The notes under the pieces were generated by a model. The model saw only the letters and a program-made list of their open reading frames with translations. It searched no databases and was not told where the DNA came from. A DNA stretch of 64,000 nucleotides. Origin: Frigoriglobus tundricola. GTDB lineage: Bacteria; Planctomycetota; Planctomycetia; Gemmatales; Gemmataceae. The stretch is from contig NZ_CP053452.2 of the NCBI RefSeq assembly GCF_013128195.2, positions 6,572,001-6,636,000 of the forward strand, written 5' to 3'. The position numbers and the translations under genes are program-made. Below are positions 53,242-62,473 of the stretch, piece by piece (position 1 is the stretch's first letter; each line of letters opens with the position of its first letter).

Positions 53242-56200
53242 ATGAACAACTCGATTGCTGACAAACCACCGGGGGCCGCTCTCCGTCTTTCGGGGCGGGT
53301 CGGCTACGTCGTCGCCGTCGCTGCCGTCGCGGTCGCCACGCTGGTCCGTCTGGCACTCGACCCCGCTCTCCGTGACAACTACCCGTTCATCACCTACTTC
53401 GGGGCCGTGGCGGTGGTCGCGTGGGTCGGGCGGACGTGGCCCGCCGTCGTTGCCCTCGCTCTCAGCGGGTTCGTGTCGCTGTACCTGTTCCTCCCGCCCC
53501 GGTTCTCGATCGCCACGACGGAACCCGGTGAACTCGTCGGGCTGGCCCTGTTCCTCGCGGTCGGCGGGGTGATGGTGACAATGGGGCACGCCATGCGGGT
53601 GGCCCGAGATCGGGCCGAACTGCTGTTGGCCGAGGCCGTGGCTCAGCGGGACGAATTGCAGCGGGCGGCGGAAGCCGTGGCCGAGCAGAAGGAGCGGCTG
53701 CGGACCACCCTCGCCAGCATCGGGGACGCGGTCATCTCGACCGACCGCGACGGCACCGTCACCTACCTGAACGCCGTGGCCGAGGCGTTGACCGGGTGGA
53801 CGAACGCCGAGTCACAAGGCCGGCCGCTCGACGCCGTGTTCCGCATCGTCAACGAGTCCACCCGCCGGCCGGTCGAGAACCCGGCGGTGCGGGCGTTGAA
53901 GGAGGGGGTGATCGTCGGGCTGGCGAACCACACCGTCCTCATCGCCAGGGACGGCACCGAGCGACCGATCGACGACAGTGCCGCCCCGATCCGGTGCCGG
54001 GACGGCGAGATCGTCGGCTGCGTGCTGGTGTTCCGCGACATCAGCGAGAAGAAGCGACTGGAGGGCGAACGGCGGGAGGCCCAGGAGCGGGTCGTGGCGA
54101 CCCTCGAAAGCATCACGGACGCGTTCTCGCAGTTCGACCGCGAGTGGCGGATCGTGTACGTCAATTCCGAGGCCGAACGCCTCACCGGACAGCATCGCTC
54201 CGAACTACTCGGCAGGAGCCACTGGGACGCATTCCCGACCACGGTCGGCACGCCGCTGGAGGCGGAGTACCGCCGGGCGGTGGCCGCGCGGGTGACGGTC
54301 GAGTTCGAGCACTACTTCCCCCCGCTGGGCCGCTGGTTCGCCGTCAAGGGCGACCCGACCCCGGACGGCGGGCTGACCGTCTTCTTCCGCGACATCACCG
54401 ACCGCAAACGGGCCGAGGACGTTCTGCGGCGGAGCGAGGCCCGGTTCCGCCGGGTGTTCGAGTCGAACGTGGTCGGCATGATCCGGTGGGACCTGGACCG
54501 CAGCCTGATCCTGGACGCCAACGACGAGTTCCTGCGGATGACCGGGTACACCCGCGATGACGTCGCCGCCGGTCGGCTGAACTTCCGCGACATGACCCCG
54601 GCCGACTGGACCGCCCGCAACGAGGACGGCATCCGCACCATCCGGGCGGAGGGGTACGCCGCCCCCTACGAGAAGGAGTACTTCCGCAAGGACGGATCGC
54701 GGGTGCCGCTGATCATTGCCGGCACCCGGTTCGACGACTCGCCCTCGGAAGGCATGTCGCTCCTCATCGACATTTCCGACCGCAAGCGGGCCGAGCAGGA
54801 GATCGCCCGGCTCGCCGCCGAGTCCGAGCGGCAGCGGCGGCTGTACGAGACGGTCCTGACGAACACCCCCGACTTCATCTACGTGTTCAGCCTCGATCAC
54901 AAGGTCCTCTACGCCAACGACGCCCTCATCAAGATGTGGGGCCGGGGCCAGGACGGTGCGATCGGGAAGACGTTCCTGGAGATCGGGTACGAGCCGTGGC
55001 ACGCGGAGATGCACGACCGCGAGATCGACACCGTGCGGGCGACCAAGCAGCCCGTCCGCGGCGAGGTGCCGTTCGACGGCACGCACGGGCGGCGGGAGTA
55101 CGACTACATCTTCGTGCCCGTCCTCGGGGCCGACGGCGCGGTCGAGGCGGTGGCCGGGACGACCCGCGACGTGACCGAGCGCAAAGAAACGGAAAGGCGG
55201 TTGCGGGACGGGCAGGAGCAGTTGGACTTCGCCCTCGCCGCCGCCGACCTGGGCCAGTGGGCGCTGAACCTGACCGACCACACCGCCCGCCGCACCCTCC
55301 GGCACGACCAGATCTTCGGGTACGACGCCCTCCTCCCGGAGTGGACCTACGAGACGTTCCTGGAGCACGTCGTCCCGGACGACCGGGCGGCGGTGGACGC
55401 GGACTTCCAGAAGGCCGTGGCGACCGGCTCGGCGTGGGCCGTCGAGTGCCGCATCCGCCGAGCGGACGGAGCCGTGCGGCACGTGTGGACGAAGGCCCTC
55501 ATCCGGCGGGACGCCGGGGGGCACGTCGAGTGGATGCTGGGCATCGTCGGCGACGTCACCGACCGCCGACTGGCCGAGGAGGCGGAACGGGCGGGCCGGG
55601 AGCGGCTGCGGATGGCCCTGAGTGCCGCCCGCATGGTGGCGTGGGAGTACGACCCGGCGACGGGGGCGGTCGTCACGTCGGACAACGCCGCGGACGTGTA
55701 CGGGTTCCCGTCCGGCGAGGGGATGGGGACCATCGACCGGGGGTTCGCCATGCTCCACCCGGACGACGCGGACCGCCACAAGGCCACGGTGGCGGCGGCG
55801 GTCGCGGCGGGGGCGGGATTCAACAGCCAGTTCCGTATCGTCCGCCCGGACAACGGAGCCGTCCAGTGGATGGAGGAGCGGGGTCACGCCGTCCGTCACG
55901 GCGCGAGCGGCAACGTGCGGCTGGTCGGCGTCAACATGGACATCACCGCCCGGAAGGAGGCCGAAGCGGCGTTGCGGGAGAGCGAGGAGCGGTCGGCATT
56001 CGTCCGCCACAGCACCGGGGTCGGGTTCTGGTACTGCGACCTGCCGTTCGACGTGCTCCAGTGGGACGAGTTGGTAAAGGCCCATTTCCACCTGCCGCCC
56101 GACGCCGTTGTCACGATCCAGACGTTTTACGACCGCCTCCACCCGGACGACCGGGAGCCGACACGCCGGGCAATCGAGCGGAGCATCGCGGACCGGACGG

Positions 56201-57858
56201 CGTACAACGTGGACTACCGCACGGTGGACCCGCACACCGACGCCCTGAAGTGGGTGCGGGCCATCGGGCGGACGTTCTACGCCGCTGACGGCACGCCGGC
56301 GCGGTTCGACGGGGTGACGCTCGATGTGACCGATCAGAAGCGGGCCGAGTTGAGTTTGAGGGAGAGCGAGGAGCGGTTCCGACTGATGGCCGACGCCGCC
56401 CCCGTGATGATTTGGATGAGCGGCACGGACAAGCTGGTCTCCTGGTACAACCGGCCGTGGCTGGCGTTCACGGGCCGGTCGATGGAGCAAGCGGTGGGCA
56501 ACGGTGCGACCGAGGTGGTCCATCCCGACGACCTCGGGCGCACCCTCCCGCTGTACACCGCCGCCTTCGACGCCCGCACGCCGTTCTCGATGGAGTACCG
56601 GCTCCGGCGGCACGACGGCGAGTACCGCTGGCACATCTGCAACGGCGTCCCCCGCTACCGGGCGGACGGCGCGTTCGAGGGGTACATCGGCTCCTGCTTC
56701 GACGTGACCGATTACAAGAACGCCCAGGCCGCGTTGCGGGACGCCGACCGGCGGAAGGACGAGTTCCTGGCGACGTTGGCCCACGAACTCCGCAACCCGC
56801 TGGCCCCGATCCGCAACGGCCTCCAGGTGATTCGGATGGCCGGGGCGAACGGGACCATCGAGCAGGCCCGGTCGATGATGGAGCGGCAACTCGGTCAGAT
56901 GGTGCGGCTGGTGGACGACCTGCTCGACGTGAGCCGGGTGACGACGGGCAAGCTGACCCTGAGTGCGGACCGCCTCGAACTGCGGGCGGTGATCGACGCC
57001 GCCGTGGAGACGAGCCGCCCGGCCGTCGACCAGGCGGGCCACGCCCTGTCCGTCGTGATCCCGGACGAGCCGATCGTCGTGGAGGGCGACTTGACGCGGC
57101 TGGCCCAGGTGGTCTCGAACCTGCTGACCAACAGTGCCAAGTACACGCACCGGGGCGGGAATATTCGGGTGTCGGTCGGGCGGGACGGCGACACGGCGGT
57201 GGTGTCGGTCAAGGACGACGGGATCGGCATCCCGCCGGCCATGCTGGGGCGGGTGTTCGAGATGTTCGTCCAGGTGGACCGGACGCTGGAGAAGACGACG
57301 GGCGGGCTGGGCATCGGGCTGTCGCTGGTGAAGGGGTTGGTCGAGATGCACGGCGGAACCATCGAAGCCCGCAGCGCCGGGGAAGGACGCGGCAGCGAGT
57401 TCGAGGTGCGGTTGCCGGTGGCGATGCCTGCGGCGGGCGGGCCGGGCGCTGCGAACGGACGGGCGGAAGAGGTGGTGACCTCTTCCCTTCGCCGCATCCT
57501 CGTCGTGGACGACAACGTGGACTCGGCGGACTCGCTCGGCCAGCTTCTCGAAATGCTCGGCAACGAGGTCCGCACGGCCTACGACGGCGAGGCCGGGATA
57601 CGGGTCGCGGCCGAGTTCCGGCCCGCCGTGGTGCTGTGCGACATCGGCATGCCGAAGGTCAACGGGTACGACGCCGCCCGCCGCATCCGGGCCGAGCCGT
57701 GCGGCAAGAGCATGGTGCTGGTGGCCCTGACCGGGTGGGGCCAAGAGGACGACCGGCAGAAGAGTACCGACGCCGGGTTCGACTTCCACCTGGTCAAGCC
57801 GGTCGAAACCGCCGCCCTGATGAAATTGCTCGCCGGCTTGAAGACTGAACCGGCGTGA
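53242..57858 (+). CDS. Hybrid histidine kinase: membrane sensor, eight PAS domains, HisKA, HATPase, receiver
   Basis: This is a 1,538-residue protein; ATG 53242 follows a GGGGGA box. Hydrophobic helices at about 19-120 (VGYVVAVAAVAVATLVRLAL, WPAVVALALSGFVSLYLF) resemble the DUF4118 sensor of KdpD. Eight PAS/PAC units follow, recognised by repeated ends such as FRDISEKKRLE, FRDITDRKRAE and LDVTDQKRAE. Then come HisKA (FLATLAHELRNPLAPIRN), HATPase_c (NLLTNSAKYTH, GGLGIGLSLVKGLV) and a receiver (ILVVDDNVDSADSL, VVLCDIGMPKVNGYD, HLVKPVE). The kinase-receiver part is closely related to that in the HsdM fusion at 45.2-46.8 kb. Stimulus unknown; multi-PAS sensors usually integrate redox or small-ligand cues. 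Confidence 0.92.
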   Translation: MNNSIADKPPGAALRLSGRVGYVVAVAAVAVATLVRLALDPALRDNYPFITYFGAVAVVAWVGRTWPAVVALALSGFVSLYLFLPPRFSIATTEPGELVGLALFLAVGGVMVTMGHAMRVARDRAELLLAEAVAQRDELQRAAEAVAEQKERLRTTLASIGDAVISTDRDGTVTYLNAVAEALTGWTNAESQGRPLDAVFRIVNESTRRPVENPAVRALKEGVIVGLANHTVLIARDGTERPIDDSAAPIRCRDGEIVGCVLVFRDISEKKRLEGERREAQERVVATLESITDAFSQFDREWRIVYVNSEAERLTGQHRSELLGRSHWDAFPTTVGTPLEAEYRRAVAARVTVEFEHYFPPLGRWFAVKGDPTPDGGLTVFFRDITDRKRAEDVLRRSEARFRRVFESNVVGMIRWDLDRSLILDANDEFLRMTGYTRDDVAAGRLNFRDMTPADWTARNEDGIRTIRAEGYAAPYEKEYFRKDGSRVPLIIAGTRFDDSPSEGMSLLIDISDRKRAEQEIARLAAESERQRRLYETVLTNTPDFIYVFSLDHKVLYANDALIKMWGRGQDGAIGKTFLEIGYEPWHAEMHDREIDTVRATKQPVRGEVPFDGTHGRREYDYIFVPVLGADGAVEAVAGTTRDVTERKETERRLRDGQEQLDFALAAADLGQWALNLTDHTARRTLRHDQIFGYDALLPEWTYETFLEHVVPDDRAAVDADFQKAVATGSAWAVECRIRRADGAVRHVWTKALIRRDAGGHVEWMLGIVGDVTDRRLAEEAERAGRERLRMALSAARMVAWEYDPATGAVVTSDNAADVYGFPSGEGMGTIDRGFAMLHPDDADRHKATVAAAVAAGAGFNSQFRIVRPDNGAVQWMEERGHAVRHGASGNVRLVGVNMDITARKEAEAALRESEERSAFVRHSTGVGFWYCDLPFDVLQWDELVKAHFHLPPDAVVTIQTFYDRLHPDDREPTRRAIERSIADRTAYNVDYRTVDPHTDALKWVRAIGRTFYAADGTPARFDGVTLDVTDQKRAELSLRESEERFRLMADAAPVMIWMSGTDKLVSWYNRPWLAFTGRSMEQAVGNGATEVVHPDDLGRTLPLYTAAFDARTPFSMEYRLRRHDGEYRWHICNGVPRYRADGAFEGYIGSCFDVTDYKNAQAALRDADRRKDEFLATLAHELRNPLAPIRNGLQVIRMAGANGTIEQARSMMERQLGQMVRLVDDLLDVSRVTTGKLTLSADRLELRAVIDAAVETSRPAVDQAGHALSVVIPDEPIVVEGDLTRLAQVVSNLLTNSAKYTHRGGNIRVSVGRDGDTAVVSVKDDGIGIPPAMLGRVFEMFVQVDRTLEKTTGGLGIGLSLVKGLVEMHGGTIEARSAGEGRGSEFEVRLPVAMPAAGGPGAANGRAEEVVTSSLRRILVVDDNVDSADSLGQLLEMLGNEVRTAYDGEAGIRVAAEFRPAVVLCDIGMPKVNGYDAARRIRAEPCGKSMVLVALTGWGQEDDRQKSTDAGFDFHLVKPVETAALMKLLAGLKTEPA

Positions 57859-57992
57859 TCGTTCGTTTTCGTTGCACCGGCTGGCGTTCTCAAGGCGTGG
57901 GCACTCCAGTACGGGACTTCGCCGCCGGAGAAACATCATTCGCGTCGTCGATCACCACGACTGCCCTCTTCAACCGGGCGTCGGCCCGGTCG

Positions 57993-58517
57993 TCAAGGTG
58001 CCGCCCGAGCGACGCTGATCCACTCGACCTCGATCTCGAACGGCCCCGCCGTCTTGTCCGCCAGCATGAAGCCGATCGCGTTCACCTCGGCCGGGTTCAC
58101 CGGTCCGGCGTCCGCGACCACCCGACCGAACGAGGTCGCCACGAACCGGTCGAGCGGGACGCGAACCTCGACCCACTCACCCTTCGAGGTGGGAATCGCG
58201 GCCCGGTACGAGAACGCGGTCCGGGGTCTGTCCGTGTACAGGTTCAGGGAGTATTCCCGCCCGTCGCCGCGGACGCGGGCCAGCAGCACGTCGCCGGTCG
58301 CAAGGCCGAGTGCACGCGGGTTCGACCGCACCGACGCGAACCCGCCGTTGTTTGCCAGCGACAGCGTGCCGGAGAACAGCAGCGTGCCGTTGGCCGTGAT
58401 GACGAAACGGCCCGCGGAGACGCCGCCCATCACGCCGTCGTTCACCGCTCGCCACTCGGCGGCGGCGTCTCCGGCGAACGCAAATAGAACTCGGGTGCCG
58501 CCCGGATCGGTGCTCAT
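57993..58517 (-). CDS. CIA30-family protein
   Basis: This is a 174-residue protein. The family pattern is present: EWRAVNDGVMGGVSAGRFVI, LSLANNGGFASVRS, then VRVPLDRFVATSFGRVV and the final strand FEIEVEWISV. CIA30 proteins carry a galactose-binding-like beta fold; in mitochondria they assist complex I assembly, while bacterial members are of unknown role. It is the last of three minus-strand genes with overlapping or close ends (TspO, DUF6933-like, this). Confidence 0.82.
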   Translation of the reverse strand: MSTDPGGTRVLFAFAGDAAAEWRAVNDGVMGGVSAGRFVITANGTLLFSGTLSLANNGGFASVRSNPRALGLATGDVLLARVRGDGREYSLNLYTDRPRTAFSYRAAIPTSKGEWVEVRVPLDRFVATSFGRVVADAGPVNPAEVNAIGFMLADKTAGPFEIEVEWISVARAAP

Positions 58518-59047
58518 GGCGTGCCCGTCTGTTCGTCCGAACCCGCGGCGGCGACCCGTTCCGCGAACGCGTCCCGCGGCCTCCCGTACTTGTTCGACCC
58601 GACCGCCAATGCCGACAGCAGGACGTCGTTCAACCGCACACCGACTTCCGCAAGTGACACGCCGCCATCGACCAGCAACGCCGTCGCGTGGACGATCAAC
58701 TCGTTCATCGAACCCGTCACCGACCGGTCCAGGGCCTTCGCCAATCGCACCGACTCGACGGCAGGTGTCGGGTGGTGGCGATCGTTTGCCCCGTGCCCGG
58801 TCCCTTCGAGCGTCGCCCGGATCACGCCGAGCGCCCGTTCAGGAAGGCGAGCCGTATCTCGAAGCCCCATTCCGGCGAGCACCACCGAGTAAAGCGTCCG
58901 GGTGTTGCTCAGGAGCACGTATTCCGCACGCCCCACCGCGAACGCCTGGGCGGACCAGTCGAGCAGCGAGTTCTCGTGCGGGGGCGCGGCACTCAGCGTG
59001 CCGCCCTTGATGCGGGCGTTCAACTTCTGCGATAACCGAAGGACCAT
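58514..59047 (-). CDS. DUF6933-like protein
   Basis: This 177-residue protein starts at ATG 59047 with GAGG five bases upstream. The N-terminus (VLRLSQKLNARIKGGTLSAA, then NSLLDWSAQAFAVGRAEYVL, LLSNTRTLYSVV) matches the DUF6933 pattern: a resistance-like small beta/alpha domain followed by a helical tail. Its stop overlaps the CIA30 start (ATGA). Function unknown. Confidence 0.65.
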   Translation of the reverse strand: MVLRLSQKLNARIKGGTLSAAPPHENSLLDWSAQAFAVGRAEYVLLSNTRTLYSVVLAGMGLRDTARLPERALGVIRATLEGTGHGANDRHHPTPAVESVRLAKALDRSVTGSMNELIVHATALLVDGGVSLAEVGVRLNDVLLSALAVGSNKYGRPRDAFAERVAAAGSDEQTGTP

Positions 59048-59054
59048 CACGACC

Positions 59055-59450
59055 TCACCCGTTCGCGGCGGTGATCGAGAGTTGCAACACGGTCGCGATC
59101 CCGACCCACACGAGGTACGGGATCTGGGCGACCGCGACCCACCGGACGTGCGGCCACACGGCGACCATACACCAGACGATGGTCCCGAGAACCACCAGGA
59201 TGTCCGCCGCCGCGAGGGGCAGGTTCCGCAGCCCGAACTGGATCGGCGTGAAGCACAGGTTGGCGACCAGGTTGATCGCGAACGGCACCGCCACCGCCCG
59301 CGGGATCTGGCCCCGCACGGCCCGCACGAAGACCCAGCCGAAGCTGACCACGATGACCGGGTACAGGAGCGTCCAGATCAGCCCGATGGTGCCCCCGCCC
59401 GGCGTCCAACTCGGCTTCGCGAGGGCGTTGTACCACTCCATTCGCGTCAT
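59055..59450 (-). CDS. tspO: TspO/MBR-family membrane protein
   Basis: This 131-residue protein has five hydrophobic helices. The family signature is visible in WYNALAKPSWTPGGGTIGLI, with WTLLYPVIVVS and later the Asn/Trp-rich helix NLCFTPIQFGLRN. The WKPxxTPP-like region forms the porphyrin-binding loop. ATG 59450 has GGAGG upstream. TspO binds tetrapyrroles and is linked to stress signalling. It is first of a three-gene operon. Confidence 0.85.
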   Translation of the reverse strand: MTRMEWYNALAKPSWTPGGGTIGLIWTLLYPVIVVSFGWVFVRAVRGQIPRAVAVPFAINLVANLCFTPIQFGLRNLPLAAADILVVLGTIVWCMVAVWPHVRWVAVAQIPYLVWVGIATVLQLSITAANG

Positions 59451-59569
59451 CGTCGGCCTCCATCGGGAAGCGATCCCGCACATCACGCTCGTCCACGCCG
59501 ACCGCATCCGAATGTCACACGATCGGGTAAAATGACCGCAATACCGGAGTGTGGTACGGGGTGACGGGC

Positions 59570-59869
59570 ATGGACCTGAAGATACTGGGTGAGACCGCCG
59601 CCGCACTGTTCGCCGAGCACGCCCTGGTCGGGTGGACCTTCGGGTTGACGGCCGCGAAGCGGCGGCTGGGTGTTTGCAAGTACCGGTGCAAGTGCCCGGC
59701 ACGCGAGCCACTGGTGACGACCACGGTGGACGACGCGGCGAAGTGCGGCGGGCGCGGGACGGTCCATCGCCGCTCGCGCCGACCCAAAGCCGGCGTGTGG
59801 CGGTGCAAGTGCCCGCACCGCTTCGAACTCGCCTGGACGTTCGTGAGCGAGGCACGAAGGGCCGAATAG
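59570..59869 (+). CDS. SprT-like protein with the catalytic core deleted
   Basis: This is a 99-residue protein. The start (MDLKILGETAAALFAEHALV, GWTFGLTAAKRRLGVCKYR) is the first helix-strand of SprT-type metallopeptidases. The rest (CKCPAREPLVTTTV, CGGRGTVHRRSRRPKAGVWR, CKCPHRFELAW) resembles the SprT C-terminal zinc ribbon. The intervening HExxH helix and third ligand are missing, so it cannot be a protease. An internal in-frame deletion explains it. Confidence 0.55.
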   Translation: MDLKILGETAAALFAEHALVGWTFGLTAAKRRLGVCKYRCKCPAREPLVTTTVDDAAKCGGRGTVHRRSRRPKAGVWRCKCPHRFELAWTFVSEARRAE

Positions 59870-60443
59870 CGACGGCCCCGACAAGTAGCGATCCTGCGCC
59901 ACTCGTTCCGGCTCCGACAGCACATCACGTCGCATCGGCTCAAGGTGCAAGGACCACTTCTCGTCATCGTTCCGTTGTCGCCGAGCACGCTCTCCCATCC
60001 CGCCACCCGCGTCCCGATCAGGTCCGGGCCGGCACCGGACTACGGCTCACTCGACGAATCGGACGGCACGCCGTCCGGCTCCAAAAACGCATTCCATTTC
60101 GTTTGTCCGCCCCGACGTTTACCTTCGGCGCTCACGCCCAACCGGCCGCACGGTGACGAGATCAACGGGAAGACGCATCAGCGGCCGGCGGATGAACCCA
60201 ATCGTGCGGACTGCCACACGAATCGTGCAGGTGGCAAGGGGAAGACTTCGCCCCATTGGAGGCACGCTCACCTAACACGCGTGGGTACTAGGGCTTGCAG
60301 CAACTCGACCGAACGGGCACCCCCTTTGCGTTACTTGCCGGTCGCGTTTGGGGACCACGACCACGCAGCACCACCGGCCCGCGCACTTCATGGGTGCGGC
60401 TCCAGGAGCGACGCGTGGCCGATCCCGCACCCAGGAGAACGTG
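59870..60443. other. Gap without a supported gene
   Basis: Frames that cross this 574-bp stretch have irregular amino-acid composition and no start signals. I see no RNA gene or repeat. It separates the SprT-like remnant from the secreted protein gene. Confidence 0.4.
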
Positions 60444-60836
60444 ATGCGCTCGATGACCCGATTGGTGACCGCGGCGACCGCTGCTGTGTTCTTGGTTCTG
60501 TGCCCCGCACGGGGAGACGACGCCAAGCCGACCGACGAGGGCAAAGGGGCGGAGTTCAAGGGCAAGAAGTTCGAGATGAAGGACAAGGGCCAGGTGGCCG
60601 TCGTCCTCTCGTTCGAGGCGGGCAAGGAGTTCGAGGCCACCACCGATGGCCCGAAGGAGACCGACGTTCACCTGTTCGTGTACGACGAGGCCGGCAAGGA
60701 GGTCGGCAAGGACGACAGTACCGGCCCCAAGTGCTCGGTCAAGTTCACGCCCACGAAGGATGGGAAGTACAAGTTCCTCATCAAGAACGCCAAGGGGGAC
60801 AACACGGTCGAGTTCCAGGTGAAGGTCGCCAAGTAG
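60444..60836 (+). CDS. Secreted protein with PPC-type beta domain
   Basis: This is a 130-residue protein. A Sec signal peptide (MTRLVTAATAAVFLVLCPAR, cleavage before GDDAKP) is followed by one beta-sandwich (VAVVLSFEAGKEFEATTDGP, VHLFVYDEAGKEVGKDD, SVKFTPTKDGKYKFLIKNAK), typical of bacterial pre-peptidase C-terminal (PPC) domains. Lys/Asp-rich surface. No enzyme attached. Probably a periplasmic or secreted binding protein. Confidence 0.75.
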   Translation: MRSMTRLVTAATAAVFLVLCPARGDDAKPTDEGKGAEFKGKKFEMKDKGQVAVVLSFEAGKEFEATTDGPKETDVHLFVYDEAGKEVGKDDSTGPKCSVKFTPTKDGKYKFLIKNAKGDNTVEFQVKVAK

Positions 60837-60918
60837 GCCCCGCCCGGCCCCGTGGACGCGTGCCACGGGGTCGCGTGTTTTGAGTACGAGATCTCGCCCG
60901 GACCTCTTCAGGAACCCG

Positions 60919-61050
60919 ATGAACGCCTCCGACCTGTACTTCGTGATCCCGACCTACCGGCTCCGCGACGTGGGCGAGACGGTCGAGGCGTACGACGAGC
61001 ACTTCTGGCGCAACGGCCATGGACCGCGTAGTGGCGGACATTGTTTTTGA
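60919..61050 (+). pseudogene. N-terminal 34 residues of an unknown gene cut at the HsdR junction
   Basis: ATG 60919 gives MNASDLYFVIPTYRLRDVGE, then TVEAYDEHFWRNGH. This is a well-formed start (FVIPTYRLRDVGETVEAYDE is typical of glycosyltransferase-like N-termini), then nine unrelated residues and a stop. The break at about 61018 coincides with the first base of HsdR similarity. This marks a sharp recombination joint. Confidence 0.65.
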
Positions 61051-62377
61051 CTTCAGCGTGAAACCGCGGTTGTCGAACGAGCGCGGCAACGCCATTTTGG
61101 TGGCGTCGAGCATTTACGAGGCGTGCAAGTACTTCGGCCTGTTCCAGAAGACGCCGTTTAGGGGAAAGTGCGCGATCGTCACCTCGTACAACCCGCAGAC
61201 GCAGGACGTGACCAAGGAAGAGGTCGGGGCGAACACGGAGAGCGACAAGCAACTCATTTACAACACGTACACGGAGTTGCTCAAAGACGTGGCGGCCGAA
61301 CCGGGACTAACGAAGACTGAAACCTACGAAGAACGAGCCAAGACGCTGTTCGCCAAGGAACCGGCGAACATGAAGCTGCTCGTCGTCGTGGACAAGCTGC
61401 TGACCGGCTTCGACGCGCCGCCCTGCACTTACCTCTACATCGACAAGTCGATGCAGGACCACGGGCTGTTCCAGGCGATCTGCCGCACGAACCGGCTCGA
61501 CGGTGAGGACAAGGATTTCGGCTACGTTGTGGATTACAAAGACCTGTTCAAGAAGGTCGAGAAGGCCATCGCGGTGTACACGTCGGAACTCGACCCCGGC
61601 GCCGGCGACTCCAGCCCCGAGATTCTGCTGCAAGACCGGCTGACCAAGGGGAAGGAACGCCTCGACACCGCGATTGATGCGCTCGCCCTGTTGTGCGAGC
61701 CGGTCGAATCGCCGAAGGGCGAGCTGGAACACATCCACTACTTCTGCGGCAACACGGAAAAGCCGACCGACCTGAAGGATCGCGAGCCGCAGCGCGCGCA
61801 ACTGTTCGCCATCTCCAAGCTCGACTGGATTCGAGCCCAGCAGCGGAAGATTCGAGCGCAGGAACGCGAACCCGAGCGCGAGTACCTCGAACGCGAGAGC
61901 CACTACGTCTGGGGCAAACGCTACCTGTTCTCCGTCATTGAGTGCGACGAACCGCCCACGGTCGAATTGAAGCACAACAAACTTCTGCTCTCCGTTCGGC
62001 CGGGCACAATGAAGGAGAAACGCGCGGCGGTCATCGAGGCGTGGTATCGGGATCAGGTCCGGCAGGCGGCCCCGGCGCTGATCGCCAAATGGGAGCCGCC
62101 GATGGGGGTCGAGGTCGCGCGCCTCTTCGTTCAGCGGATGAAAACGCGGTGGGGAAGCTGCACTCCCGCGACCCGCAGCATCCGGCTGAACACCGATCTG
62201 GCCAAGAAGCCGCGGGAGTGTCTGGAGTACATTGTGGTTCACGAGATGTGCCACTTACTCGAACCGACCCACAACGCCCGGTTCGTCGCGCTGATGGACC
62301 GCTTCGTCCCGCGCTGGCAGTTCTACCGGAACGCCCTCAACCGGCTTCCCGTGAGCCACGAAGATTGGGAATATTGA
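61019..62377 (+). pseudogene. C-terminal part of type I restriction subunit HsdR fused to a YgjP-like metallopeptidase
   Basis: The open frame is 452 residues. Residues 1-262 are the end of HsdR: RGNAILVASSIYEACKYFGL, LLVVVDKLLTGFDAPP, and the helicase motif VI HGLFQAICRTNRLDGEDKDF. The nuclease and first helicase domains are missing. At about residue 262 (RAQLF|AISKLDWIRAQQ) the frame passes into a YgjP/DUF45 peptidase: ESHYVWGKRYLFSVIE, MKTRWGSCTPATRSIRLNTD and the zinc motif YIVVHEMCHLLEPTHNARF. YgjP genes often follow hsdR, so a deletion across the hsdR end and ygjP start is a simple explanation. It begins at a chance ATG; expression is uncertain. Confidence 0.8.
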
Positions 62378-62473
62378 ACGCCGTCAGCGAGCCCTCGGGC
62401 CGACGACCGGGCCGGCAATCGCTCGCGCGAGGGACAGGTTCTCCCGCGAGAGCGGTTGAGCTTCTTCGGCCCA

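Noticed and set aside
54205..57939. Minus-strand open frame of 1,244 residues
   Set aside because: It lies antisense to the hybrid kinase; GC-rich codons leave the opposite strand open. The His/Arg/Pro-rich composition is non-protein-like.
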